A stretch of DNA of 64,000 bases from Ferrimonas kyonanensis DSM 18153 (GTDB taxonomy: Bacteria > Pseudomonadota > Gammaproteobacteria > Enterobacterales > Shewanellaceae). A program made the position numbers and the translations under genes. The notes beneath the pieces were generated by a model. That model saw only the letters and a list, made by a program, of their open reading frames with translations, had not been told where the DNA came from and did no database searches. Every line of letters begins with the position of its first letter. The first letter of the stretch is position 1. Positions 1-7,586 of the stretch are shown one piece after another. Location of the stretch: contig NZ_AUDJ01000015.1 of assembly GCF_000425405.1 (NCBI RefSeq), positions 124,001 to 188,000 on the forward strand. Reading direction: 5' to 3'.

Positions 1-40
1 GGAGTGGACCGAAAACGGAAGCCAGGATACCCACCTTAAT
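1..40 (+). promoter_or_regulatory. Cobalamin riboswitch, 3' end only (cut by window edge)
   Basis: Bases 20-35 read AGCCAGGATACCCACC, matching the B12-box consensus AGYCAGGAKACCKGCC at about 14 of 16 positions. GTGG at 4-7 can pair with CCAC at 32-35, as expected for closure of the core. The element lies directly upstream of cbiD, where such riboswitches normally sit. A possible expression-platform hairpin (ACCGGG/CCCGGT) lies at about 56-75. The 5' part of the aptamer is outside the window, so the call rests on the box and its context. Confidence 0.65.
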
Positions 41-128
41 CTCCAGACGCTGAACACCGGGCGGGCTTACCCGGTAGTAGTGCATAGTCATTGCTCCTGC
101 CCGTCTTGTCTCAGCTTCCTGCTACTGT

Positions 129-1298
129 TTGGATGCCGATGTGACAGACCCGAAATACCCGAACACCCGAGCTCCGGCCGACACCGGCGTTACCCGGATT
201 AAGCGCAGTCGCCATCGAGGCGAGCTGCGAACAGGCTATACCACCGGCGCCTGCGCCACGGCGGCCGCCCTGGCGGCGCTAGAGGCTGTTGTTAGCGGTC
301 GCCACCCGGACACCGTGGTGATCACCCTGCCCATTGGCGAGCAAGCCGAGTTTGCGGTGCTGGCCCGCCCCGCCGCCGAAGGGGAACGCTGTTGCGCGGT
401 GATCAAGGATGCCGGCGACGACCCCGATTGCACTCATGGCGCCGCCATCACCGTGACCCTGGCCCTGACTGACGAGCCGGGCATTGTGTTTGCCGCCGGA
501 GAAGGCGTAGCCACGGTGACCTTGCCGGGGCTGGAGCTGGCGGTAGGGGAGCCGGCCATCAACCCGGTACCCAGAAAGATGATTCGCGAGCACCTGTTGC
601 CCCTGCTGCAACGTCATGGCCATGTTGGCGCTCGAGTGACGGTGTCGATCCCCGGTGGTGAACAACTGGCGGAGCAGACCATCGGCCGTCGCCTGGGCTT
701 GATCGGCGGCCTGTCCATTCTTGGTACTCGCGGCACCGTGCATCCGTACTCCACCTCCGCTTACGCCGCCTCGGTACGCCAAAGCATCGAGGTGGCTCGG
801 GCCCAGGGGCAGCGACAAGTGGTGCTGACTACCGGCAGCCGCACCGAAAAAGCCGCCATGGCGCTGCACGCCAGCTTACCCCAATGCGCCTTCATTCAAG
901 TGGGGGATTTCAGTGGCGTCGGCCTCAGGGCGTCGGCCCGGCAAGACATGGCCCAGGTGGAACTGGTCACCATGATCGGCAAGCTGTGCAAGATGGTCGG
1001 GGGCACCCTGATGACCCACGTGACCGGACGGCCAATCAATTTTTCGCTGCTGGCTGACCATGCCAGCGGCTTTACTGACGACGCCGAGCTGCTGCAACAG
1101 ATTCGGTCGGCCAATACCGGCCGCCATCTGCTCGAACTTGGCCGTCAGCACCTGCCAGACGACTACTGGCAACTTCTTTGTACCGAAGCGGCGCGCCATT
1201 GCGCTGACTACGCCCACCATTCCTTTTCTGTGGTTGTGCGGCTGGTGGACTTTGACGGGTCCACTCTGGCCCAGGGTCACTATGGAGACCATGTATGA
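129..1298 (+). CDS. cbiD: Cobalt-precorrin-5B (C1)-methyltransferase CbiD
   Basis: CbiD transfers a methyl group from SAM to C1 of cobalt-precorrin-5B in the oxygen-independent (early cobalt insertion) B12 pathway. The hallmark GYTTGACATAAA lies at about residues 36-47 and the remainder is collinear with the family. The frame opens with TTG at 129; GTG at 141 is an equally plausible start, because homologues carry only a short leader before GYTTG. It is the first gene of the operon, immediately after the riboswitch, and its 3' end overlaps cbiC by the ATGA of start and stop. Its presence marks the anaerobic pathway. Confidence 0.93.
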   Translation: MDADVTDPKYPNTRAPADTGVTRIKRSRHRGELRTGYTTGACATAAALAALEAVVSGRHPDTVVITLPIGEQAEFAVLARPAAEGERCCAVIKDAGDDPDCTHGAAITVTLALTDEPGIVFAAGEGVATVTLPGLELAVGEPAINPVPRKMIREHLLPLLQRHGHVGARVTVSIPGGEQLAEQTIGRRLGLIGGLSILGTRGTVHPYSTSAYAASVRQSIEVARAQGQRQVVLTTGSRTEKAAMALHASLPQCAFIQVGDFSGVGLRASARQDMAQVELVTMIGKLCKMVGGTLMTHVTGRPINFSLLADHASGFTDDAELLQQIRSANTGRHLLELGRQHLPDDYWQLLCTEAARHCADYAHHSFSVVVRLVDFDGSTLAQGHYGDHV

Positions 1299-1951
1299 AC
1301 CCCATGTCCCAACTGACGGCCCAGGGGCGTCAGATTGAAACCGATTCTTTCGCCATCATCGATCGGGAGATCGAACTGCATCACGGCGGGCACCTGTTCA
1401 GCGATCTGCAGTGGCCGGTGGTGCGGCGGGCGATCCATACCAGCGGTGATTTCGAATTTGCCCGCCTGTTTCGCTTCAGCCCGTCGGCAATGGAAGCGGG
1501 CATGGAGGCGTTGCGACGTGGGGCGCCCATCGTGTCGGACGTCACCATGATCACCGCCGGCCTCAGTCCCAGTCGTTGTCGCCCGTTTGGTGTTGAAGGT
1601 CACTGTTTTATCAGCGATCCCGAGGTGATTGAACGGGCCAAGGCATCGGGCATTACCCGCGCCATCGAATCGATGCGGCTGGCCCGGGACAAAGGGTTGT
1701 TGGATGGCGGCATTGTTGCCATTGGCAATGCGCCGACGGCGTTGTTTGAGGTGCTGAGAATGGTCGAGGCTGGCGAGGCGATGCCGGCGCTGATCATCGG
1801 TATTCCGGTGGGTTTTGTTCGCGCCGATGAGTCGAAAACCCAGTTGGTCGGTCAGGCTAAGGTGCCGTTTATCAGCTCGCTGGGCCGCAAAGGCGGCAGT
1901 CCGTTGGTGGTTTCCAGTCTGCATGCCTTGATGGTGGAGGCGGCCAAATGA
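1295..1951 (+). CDS. cbiC: Cobalt-precorrin-8 methylmutase CbiC
   Basis: CbiC/CobH moves the methyl group from C11 to C12 to give cobyrinate. The protein has 218 residues, normal for the family. It carries the signature region RRAIHTSGDFEFA, whose His at about residue 48 matches the catalytic His of CobH, and the later SDVTMITAGLS segment. The start ATG overlaps the cbiD stop (ATGA), and the stop overlaps the cbiET start, so translation is probably coupled. Confidence 0.95.
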   Translation: MNPMSQLTAQGRQIETDSFAIIDREIELHHGGHLFSDLQWPVVRRAIHTSGDFEFARLFRFSPSAMEAGMEALRRGAPIVSDVTMITAGLSPSRCRPFGVEGHCFISDPEVIERAKASGITRAIESMRLARDKGLLDGGIVAIGNAPTALFEVLRMVEAGEAMPALIIGIPVGFVRADESKTQLVGQAKVPFISSLGRKGGSPLVVSSLHALMVEAAK

Positions 1952-3204
1952 CAGGCCGGATTCGCCTCATTGGAATCGGTGACGATGGTTGCCTGAGCCT
2001 CACCAGCCGGGCCATCAACGCCATCGCCGAAGCCGAAGTGTTGGCCGGCAGTCAGCGGCATCTGGCCTTTTTTCCTCAGTTCCAGGGGCAAAAATTGTCC
2101 CTGACTACTCCGCTGGAGGGGTACCTGGAGGCGATATTTGCCGCCGCCGAGGAACAGGAGGTGTGCGTTCTGGCTTCCGGCGATCCGCTGCTGTACGGCA
2201 TCGGTACCCGCCTGCATGCCTATGCCGACGCCCTGCCAACAGCGCCGGAGTTGGAGTGCATTCCGTCGCTGAGTTCGGTGCAGCTGGCCTGTGCTCACCT
2301 GGGCTGGACTTCGCAGCAGACCCAGCTGTTGTCGGTTCATGGCCGGCCGCTGGACGGTCTGGTGGCGCAGCTGCAACAGGGAGACCAGTTTGCGCTATTA
2401 ACCGACAGGGACAACAGTCCCACCGTCATCGCCCGCCACCTGCTCGAGTTTGATGAGGGCCACTGGCAACTGCACCTGTGCGAAGCCATGGGGGGGCCGG
2501 CGCAGCGGGTGCGTGAATTCTCTGTGGCCGCCTTGGCCCGCGGCGATGCCGGTGACACCGCGCCGCTGAACCTGCTGCTGCTAAAGCGCAGTGAGCCGGC
2601 TCGCTGGGGGGGGCTCGGTTTGCACAGCCAGGATGACGATTTCCTTAAACGCACTCCGCAGCGGGGGCTGATCACCAAGGCGCCGGTGCGGGCGGTGGCG
2701 GTGGCCAACCTGAACCTGCATGCCGATGCGGTAGTGTGGGACATCGGCGCCGGCTCTGGCTCGGTGGGCATCGAAGCCGCTAAGCAGGCCTGGAAAGGGC
2801 GCAGCTTTGCCATCGAGTGCAACCCGGAGTGCTTTTTCCAGCTCGAAGGCAACCGGTTGGCCCACCGAGTGGATCACCTGACCGTGATCCAGGGGCGAGC
2901 GCCACAGGCGTTGACGGAATTGCCGGCACCGGATGCGGTGTTCTGCGGCGGCAGTCGCGGCGAAATGGAACCCATTGTCGACGCGGTGATGGCCCGCCTG
3001 AAACCCGGCGGCCGTTTCGTGTTATCGGCGGTCACCCTGGAGAGTGTGGCCGAGATCCACCGCCTGTGTCAGAGCCGTCAGCTAGATCCACGCATATTGA
3101 TGATCAACTGCGCCCAGAGCCAACCTCTGGCGCACTACACCCGTTATCAGAGTGATAACCCTATCCATCTGTTTATTATTGAAAAGAAGGCAAAAAGCCA
3201 ATGA
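1948..3204 (+). CDS. cbiET: Bifunctional cobalt-precorrin-7 C5- and cobalt-precorrin-6B C15-methyltransferase (CbiE-CbiT fusion, CobL type)
   Basis: At 418 residues this is about the length of CobL and roughly twice that of CbiE or CbiT alone. Residues 1-200 form the tetrapyrrole-methylase domain CbiE, with LASGDPLLYGIG at about 75-86. Residues from about 230 form the CbiT Rossmann domain, with the SAM-binding motif DIGAGSGSVGIEAA at about 264-277. CbiE methylates C5, and CbiT methylates C15 and decarboxylates the C12 acetate chain. Four-nucleotide overlaps join it to cbiC and cbiL. Confidence 0.93.
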   Translation: MTGRIRLIGIGDDGCLSLTSRAINAIAEAEVLAGSQRHLAFFPQFQGQKLSLTTPLEGYLEAIFAAAEEQEVCVLASGDPLLYGIGTRLHAYADALPTAPELECIPSLSSVQLACAHLGWTSQQTQLLSVHGRPLDGLVAQLQQGDQFALLTDRDNSPTVIARHLLEFDEGHWQLHLCEAMGGPAQRVREFSVAALARGDAGDTAPLNLLLLKRSEPARWGGLGLHSQDDDFLKRTPQRGLITKAPVRAVAVANLNLHADAVVWDIGAGSGSVGIEAAKQAWKGRSFAIECNPECFFQLEGNRLAHRVDHLTVIQGRAPQALTELPAPDAVFCGGSRGEMEPIVDAVMARLKPGGRFVLSAVTLESVAEIHRLCQSRQLDPRILMINCAQSQPLAHYTRYQSDNPIHLFIIEKKAKSQ

Positions 3205-3953
3205 ATAAAATCGGAAAAATCTATGCCATTGGCGTTGGCCCCGGCGCAGGCGACTTGATGACACTGCGAAGCCTGAGATTGATGCAGTCGCTGGATGTGA
3301 TTGCGGTGCCGGAAAAAACTCAGGGACAGGCCGACTCCTTCGCCTGGGCCATTGCCCGTCAGGAACTGGACTTAGCCGACATGAAAGGCGAGCCGCTGTA
3401 CCTGTGGTTCCCCATGAGCCGGGACCCGGCCATCACCGTGCCAGCCTGGGAGCAAGCGGCCGAATCACTGGTGGCGCAGTTGCAGGCGGGTAAAGACGTC
3501 GGCTTCATCACCGAAGGCGACCCGTCGGTCTTCAGCACCTGGGCCTACCTGCAGGAGGAGTTGGCCGAGCGCCTGCCTGAGCTGGAGGTTGAAGTGGTGC
3601 CAGCGGTCAGCTCCATCACCGCAGTACCGGCAGCAACCACCATTCCCTTGGCCGACGGCGAGGAGCGTTTCTGCGTGGTGCCGGCCACCTATGGCATTGC
3701 CATGCTGCCGACCCTGGTTGAAGAGTTTGACACCATCATCCTGATCAAGGCCGGTCGCATGGTACAGCCGCTGATCGAGATGCTCGAGCCCATGGGGCTG
3801 CTGCATTGTGCCACCTACGTGTCCCATGCCAGTGGGGCCAACCAGCAGGTGTACACCGATCTGCGCCAGGTGCCGGATGAACACCGCTACTTCGCCATGG
3901 TTCAGCTGTCGATTCGTCGTCGTAAAGGGGTGCTGCGCCGGGGGCAGTCATGA
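3201..3953 (+). CDS. cbiL: Cobalt-precorrin-2 C20-methyltransferase CbiL
   Basis: CbiL adds the C20 methyl group to cobalt-factor II/precorrin-2, the first committed methylation of the corrin branch. The 250-residue protein is a canonical tetrapyrrole methylase: the P1 loop GVGPGAGDLMTL lies at about 11-22 and TEGDPSVFSTW at about 102-112, the latter typical of CbiL/CobI rather than of the other methylases. It overlaps cbiET and cbiG by ATGA. Confidence 0.92.
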   Translation: MNKIGKIYAIGVGPGAGDLMTLRSLRLMQSLDVIAVPEKTQGQADSFAWAIARQELDLADMKGEPLYLWFPMSRDPAITVPAWEQAAESLVAQLQAGKDVGFITEGDPSVFSTWAYLQEELAERLPELEVEVVPAVSSITAVPAATTIPLADGEERFCVVPATYGIAMLPTLVEEFDTIILIKAGRMVQPLIEMLEPMGLLHCATYVSHASGANQQVYTDLRQVPDEHRYFAMVQLSIRRRKGVLRRGQS

Positions 3954-5485
3954 CCCGCATCGCCATTCACGCCATTACCCGCAAGGGGGCGGAATTGGCG
4001 CAGCGGTTGGCTGCCGAGCTTCCCGATGCGCAGCTGTTTGTGGTCGACCGTCAGGGAGACTGGGGCGGCGCGTCGGCGTTGTCAGTGCCCTTGGCCGACC
4101 ATCTGGCGGCCCAGTTTGGCCGCTTCGATCAGCACCTGTGCCTGTTCAGCGTCGGCATTGCCACTCGATTGCTAGCGCCGCTGCTGCAAGACAAGCGCCG
4201 CGATCCGGGGGTGGTGTGCATCGATGAGCAGGGCGCGTTTGCGGTGCCGGTGCTCAGCGGCCACCGGGGCGGCGCCAATGCCATGGCCGCCGAAGTGGCC
4301 AGGCTGTTGTCGGCGACGGCAGTGCTGACCACCGCCTCCGATGCCTCTCAGACACTGTCGGTGGACACCCTCGGGGTGCCGTTTGGCTGGCAGTTGGACC
4401 CGGAGTGTGAACCCAGTTTGACGCAAGCGGCCAGTGCCGTAGTCAATGGTCGGCAGACGTTGATCTGGCAGCAGTCCGGGCAAAAACAGTGGTGGCACCC
4501 AGAGTGTGCCATGCCCGGGCACCTGTGTGTCAGCGAGGCGGCTACCCTGCCTGACAGCACCGATTATCAGGCGGCGGTGATCATCAGTCACCAGGCTCGC
4601 CTGCCAAGGCTGTCGATTCCCACGGTGGTGTGGCGTCCCCGCAGCCTGGTGATTGGCATCGGCTGCGATCGCAATACACCCTTGTCGGTATTGCGCCAGG
4701 GGTTAACGGCGTTTTTGCAGCAGCACAACCTGCATCTGGCCTCGGTCGCCCGGTTGGTGTCCATCGATCTTAAGGTCGATGAGGCCGGAATCGTCCAGTT
4801 AGCCGCCGAGTTACAGCGGCCGTTTGACTGCTTCGATGCCCCCACCTTGGATCGGGTCGAGGGCATCGAAAATCCTTCGGAGACGGTGCGTAGATGCATC
4901 GGCGTGTCGTCGGTCGCCGAGGCGGCGTGTCTGCATGCCAGCGGTGCCAAAGCCTTGTTGGTGCCAAAACACAAGTCGGCGGGCGAGGGGTTCAACATGA
5001 CTCTGGCCGCTTGCGAGCTGCCGTTTGAGGAGCCGCTGATGAGCCGCAGCCGCAAACGCTTTGTCGGTCAGGCGCCAATACCGGTCACCGCAGGTGGTCA
5101 CCGCGGCCTGAAAACCAGCGGGGAAGCCCGGCCGATTCGCCATTACCGTCACCACCTGGTGGTGTGTGAAGGCGGCCGTTGCCAGCGCTCCGGTGCTGAG
5201 GGGCTGGCCCACCAGCTGCGGCAACAGCTGAAACAGCTGTCACTGCACCGGGGGCCAGACCGCATCAAGGTGACCCGCAGCCATTGTGCCGGAGCCTGTC
5301 GGCAGCGGGCGACGGCGGTGATCTATGCCCGTAAGCCGGACGCCAATCACGGCCTGTGGTTGCAGAGCCTCGAGACATTGACTCAAGCACAGTGGCAGGC
5401 GCTGTTTGCGGCGATGTCCCTAGGGGTGCCGTTGTCCCAAGTGTTGCCGCCAGAGTGCATTGCCGAGCAGGAGGCGGCGCCATGA
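3950..5485 (+). CDS. cbiG: Cobalt-precorrin-5A hydrolase CbiG fused to a C-terminal thioredoxin-like [2Fe-2S] domain
   Basis: Residues 1 to about 360 are CbiG, which opens the delta-lactone of cobalt-precorrin-5A and releases acetaldehyde. The core GHRGGANAMA lies near 103-112 and the C-terminal signature HKSAGEGFNMTLAAC near 341-355. After a basic linker, residues of about 398-470 look like a thioredoxin-fold [2Fe-2S] ferredoxin: Cys406-x4-Cys411 and Cys446-x3-Cys450, the usual four-ligand spacing of that family. Stand-alone CbiG is about 350 residues, so this 511-residue form is a fusion. The added domain suggests electron transfer or cluster-dependent handling of an intermediate, which is inference. 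ATGA overlaps occur at both ends. Confidence 0.9.
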   Translation: MTRIAIHAITRKGAELAQRLAAELPDAQLFVVDRQGDWGGASALSVPLADHLAAQFGRFDQHLCLFSVGIATRLLAPLLQDKRRDPGVVCIDEQGAFAVPVLSGHRGGANAMAAEVARLLSATAVLTTASDASQTLSVDTLGVPFGWQLDPECEPSLTQAASAVVNGRQTLIWQQSGQKQWWHPECAMPGHLCVSEAATLPDSTDYQAAVIISHQARLPRLSIPTVVWRPRSLVIGIGCDRNTPLSVLRQGLTAFLQQHNLHLASVARLVSIDLKVDEAGIVQLAAELQRPFDCFDAPTLDRVEGIENPSETVRRCIGVSSVAEAACLHASGAKALLVPKHKSAGEGFNMTLAACELPFEEPLMSRSRKRFVGQAPIPVTAGGHRGLKTSGEARPIRHYRHHLVVCEGGRCQRSGAEGLAHQLRQQLKQLSLHRGPDRIKVTRSHCAGACRQRATAVIYARKPDANHGLWLQSLETLTQAQWQALFAAMSLGVPLSQVLPPECIAEQEAAP

Positions 5486-5955
5486 TGCCGTTGATGTTCA
5501 CCGATGCCATGCCGGTACTGATTATTGGCGGTGGCCGCGCTGCGGCGATCAAGGCCACCAGTGTGCTGCGTTATCAGCAGCGGGTGACCCTGATCTCGAC
5601 CCAGTTTAACGATCAGTGTCTTGGCTTGCCCTGCGAGCGCATCGACGGTGACGTCTACCAGATGCGGCCGGAGGAATTTGCCGGCTATCAGCTGATCTAC
5701 CTGGCGATGCCGTGGCCGGCGACCTCGGGGCGACGACGTTACATCGAACGGTTGGCTGACACACTAAAAGCCAATGGCAAATTGGTGTGCGTCAGCTGCA
5801 AGCCGCAACTGGGCAACGTTATTAACCCCTGTTCCCGACGGGTCGGCGAGCACGTACTGTCGCTCAGCTGCGATTACAGCGATCCGCGGCGAACTCGCAG
5901 CCTGACCCAGAAACTAACCGATTCCCTGCAGCGGCTGACTCAGCCACTGCTTTAG
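5482..5955 (+). CDS. SirC/CysG-N-like Rossmann protein lacking the usual catalytic Asp
   Basis: The start is the ATG at 5482, overlapping the cbiG stop; this gives 157 residues. The N-terminus VLIIGGGRAAAIKA (about 12-25) is the dinucleotide-binding loop of precorrin-2 dehydrogenase/ferrochelatase proteins. The rest aligns loosely with the CysG N-terminal region. Where CysG has the TDDD stretch containing its catalytic Asp, this protein reads AMPWPATS. A Cys-rich segment (VCVSCKPQ...NPC, about 102-117) follows. It probably descends from SirC, but dehydrogenase activity is doubtful. It could be a divergent SirC, a chaperone, or a replacement reductase; no cbiJ is seen in the operon. Confidence 0.7.
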   Translation: MMPLMFTDAMPVLIIGGGRAAAIKATSVLRYQQRVTLISTQFNDQCLGLPCERIDGDVYQMRPEEFAGYQLIYLAMPWPATSGRRRYIERLADTLKANGKLVCVSCKPQLGNVINPCSRRVGEHVLSLSCDYSDPRRTRSLTQKLTDSLQRLTQPLL

Positions 5956-5982
5956 ATCACGACGACCTGAGGAGAGACCACC

Positions 5983-6813
5983 ATGAGTGGCCACCTGAGT
6001 ATTGTGGGCATAGGCCCAGGCTCTTTGGAGCTGATGACCCCGATGGCGCGAATCGCCATTGAAAATGCAGAACTGGTAGTGGGCTATAAGCCTTACCTGG
6101 AGATGGTTGCCCCCTTGCTGGGCGGCAAGGAGCAAAGCGCCAGCGGCATGACCCGGGAAGTGGACCGGGCCGATCTGGCGGTGACCCAGGCCCTGGCCGG
6201 TCGCCGGGTTGCCATCATCTCCAGTGGCGATGCCGGTATGTACGCCATGGGCCCCTTGGTGTACGAGTTGCTGGCCAAGAAAGGCTGGCAGCAGCACACC
6301 GGCGTGCCGGTTCAGATGGTGCCGGGGATTACTGCCGCCAACGCCTGTGCCTCTTTGGTGGGTGTGCCCCTGGGCCATGACAGCTGCACCATATCCCTGT
6401 CGGATCTGTTGACGCCATGGAGCCTGATTAAGACTCGGATTGCCGCGGCCGCCGAAGCCGACTTTGCCATTACCTTCTATAACCCGCGTTCCCGTCGTCG
6501 AACCAATCAGATTCTGGAGGCGCAGCAGATTCTGCTGGCGCACCGCCATTCGAATACGCCGGTGGCGGTGGTGGACAACGCCTATCGACCGGAACAATCG
6601 ATTCAGTTGTCGACATTGGAGCAATTTACCTCGCTGGAGTTCGGCATGACGGCGGCGGTAGTGGTAGGCAACAGCCAAAGCTTCCTTTTTGAGCAACACA
6701 TCATTACCCCCCGGGGCTACAGCAAAAAATACGACCTCGAAAATGGCGAGGTTAAAGCGGGCCAGAAACGAGGCCGCTCCCTTATTGAATCTCAACAGGA
6801 GACTGCAGAATGA
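5983..6813 (+). CDS. cbiH: Cobalt-precorrin-3 C17-methyltransferase CbiH
   Basis: CbiH methylates C17 and drives ring contraction to cobalt-precorrin-4. The 276-residue protein has the methylase P1 loop GIGPGSLELMTP near the N-terminus, SSGDAGMYAMG near residue 80, and FAITFYNPRSRRR, a segment characteristic of CbiH/CobJ. It follows the SirC-like gene after a 27-nt gap with a good ribosome site (GAGGAGAGA before ATG). Its end overlaps cbiF by ATGA. Confidence 0.93.
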   Translation: MSGHLSIVGIGPGSLELMTPMARIAIENAELVVGYKPYLEMVAPLLGGKEQSASGMTREVDRADLAVTQALAGRRVAIISSGDAGMYAMGPLVYELLAKKGWQQHTGVPVQMVPGITAANACASLVGVPLGHDSCTISLSDLLTPWSLIKTRIAAAAEADFAITFYNPRSRRRTNQILEAQQILLAHRHSNTPVAVVDNAYRPEQSIQLSTLEQFTSLEFGMTAAVVVGNSQSFLFEQHIITPRGYSKKYDLENGEVKAGQKRGRSLIESQQETAE

Positions 6814-7586
6814 CCGTCTATTTTATTGGTGCCGGCCCTGGTGACCCGGATCTGATTACCGTCAAGGGCGCTCGCCTGGTAGAAACCTGCCCCGTGGTGC
6901 TGTACACCGGCTCCCTGGTGCCCAAAGAGGTGGTGGCCCGGGCCCGGGAAGACGCGCTGGTGCTGAGCTCTGAAGACATGGATCTGGATGAGATCATTGA
7001 AGTGTGCGAACAGGCTCATAAAGAGGGCAAGGACGTCGCTCGAGTGCAGACCGGTGATCTGTCCATTTACAGCTCGCTGGCAGAGACCACCCGTCGCCTG
7101 GACCCCCTCGGCATTGACTGGAAAGTGGTACCCGGAGTTAGCTCGTTTCAGGCGTCGGCGGCGGCGCTGGGTCAGGAGTTGACCCTGCCGGAGACCTGCC
7201 AGACCATCATTCTCAGCCGTGCTTCCGGTCGAACGCCGGTGCCGGAGAAAGAAAACCTCAAATCCCTGGCCGAGCACGAAGCCACCCTGTGCTTGTTCCT
7301 GTCAGCCAGCCTGATCCGCAAGGTGGCCCGGGAGCTGAAAGAGGTGTACCCGGGTCACTGGCCAGTGGCGGTGGTGGAGAAGGCCTCGCACCCGCAGCAG
7401 CGGATTCTTCGTGGCACCCTGGATACCATAGTCGACCAGGTCGAGGGGGCGGGCATTCGAGCAACGGCGATGATCATCGTTTCCAAGGTGCTGGATCACA
7501 ATGAGTTTCGAGATTCCCGCCTGTATGCCGCCGAGTTCTCTCACGGCTTTCGAAAAGCCCGACAAAGCGAGGAGAGCACCTCATGA
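6810..7586 (+). CDS. cbiF: Cobalt-precorrin-4 C11-methyltransferase CbiF
   Basis: CbiF places the methyl group on C11. The 258-residue protein begins with FIGAGPGDPDLITVKG, the strongest family signature, followed by TGDLSIYSS at about 78-86 and the LSRASGRTPVPEKE segment conserved in CbiF/CobM. It overlaps cbiH and the downstream cobA-like gene by ATGA. Confidence 0.95.
   Translation: MTVYFIGAGPGDPDLITVKGARLVETCPVVLYTGSLVPKEVVARAREDALVLSSEDMDLDEIIEVCEQAHKEGKDVARVQTGDLSIYSSLAETTRRLDPLGIDWKVVPGVSSFQASAAALGQELTLPETCQTIILSRASGRTPVPEKENLKSLAEHEATLCLFLSASLIRKVARELKEVYPGHWPVAVVEKASHPQQRILRGTLDTIVDQVEGAGIRATAMIIVSKVLDHNEFRDSRLYAAEFSHGFRKARQSEESTS

Noticed and set aside
2-200. Open frame from the left window edge that could be the end of an upstream gene
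   Set aside because: It runs through the B12 box and into the cbiD start with Cys/Ser-rich, non-protein-like sequence; the riboswitch explains the bases better.
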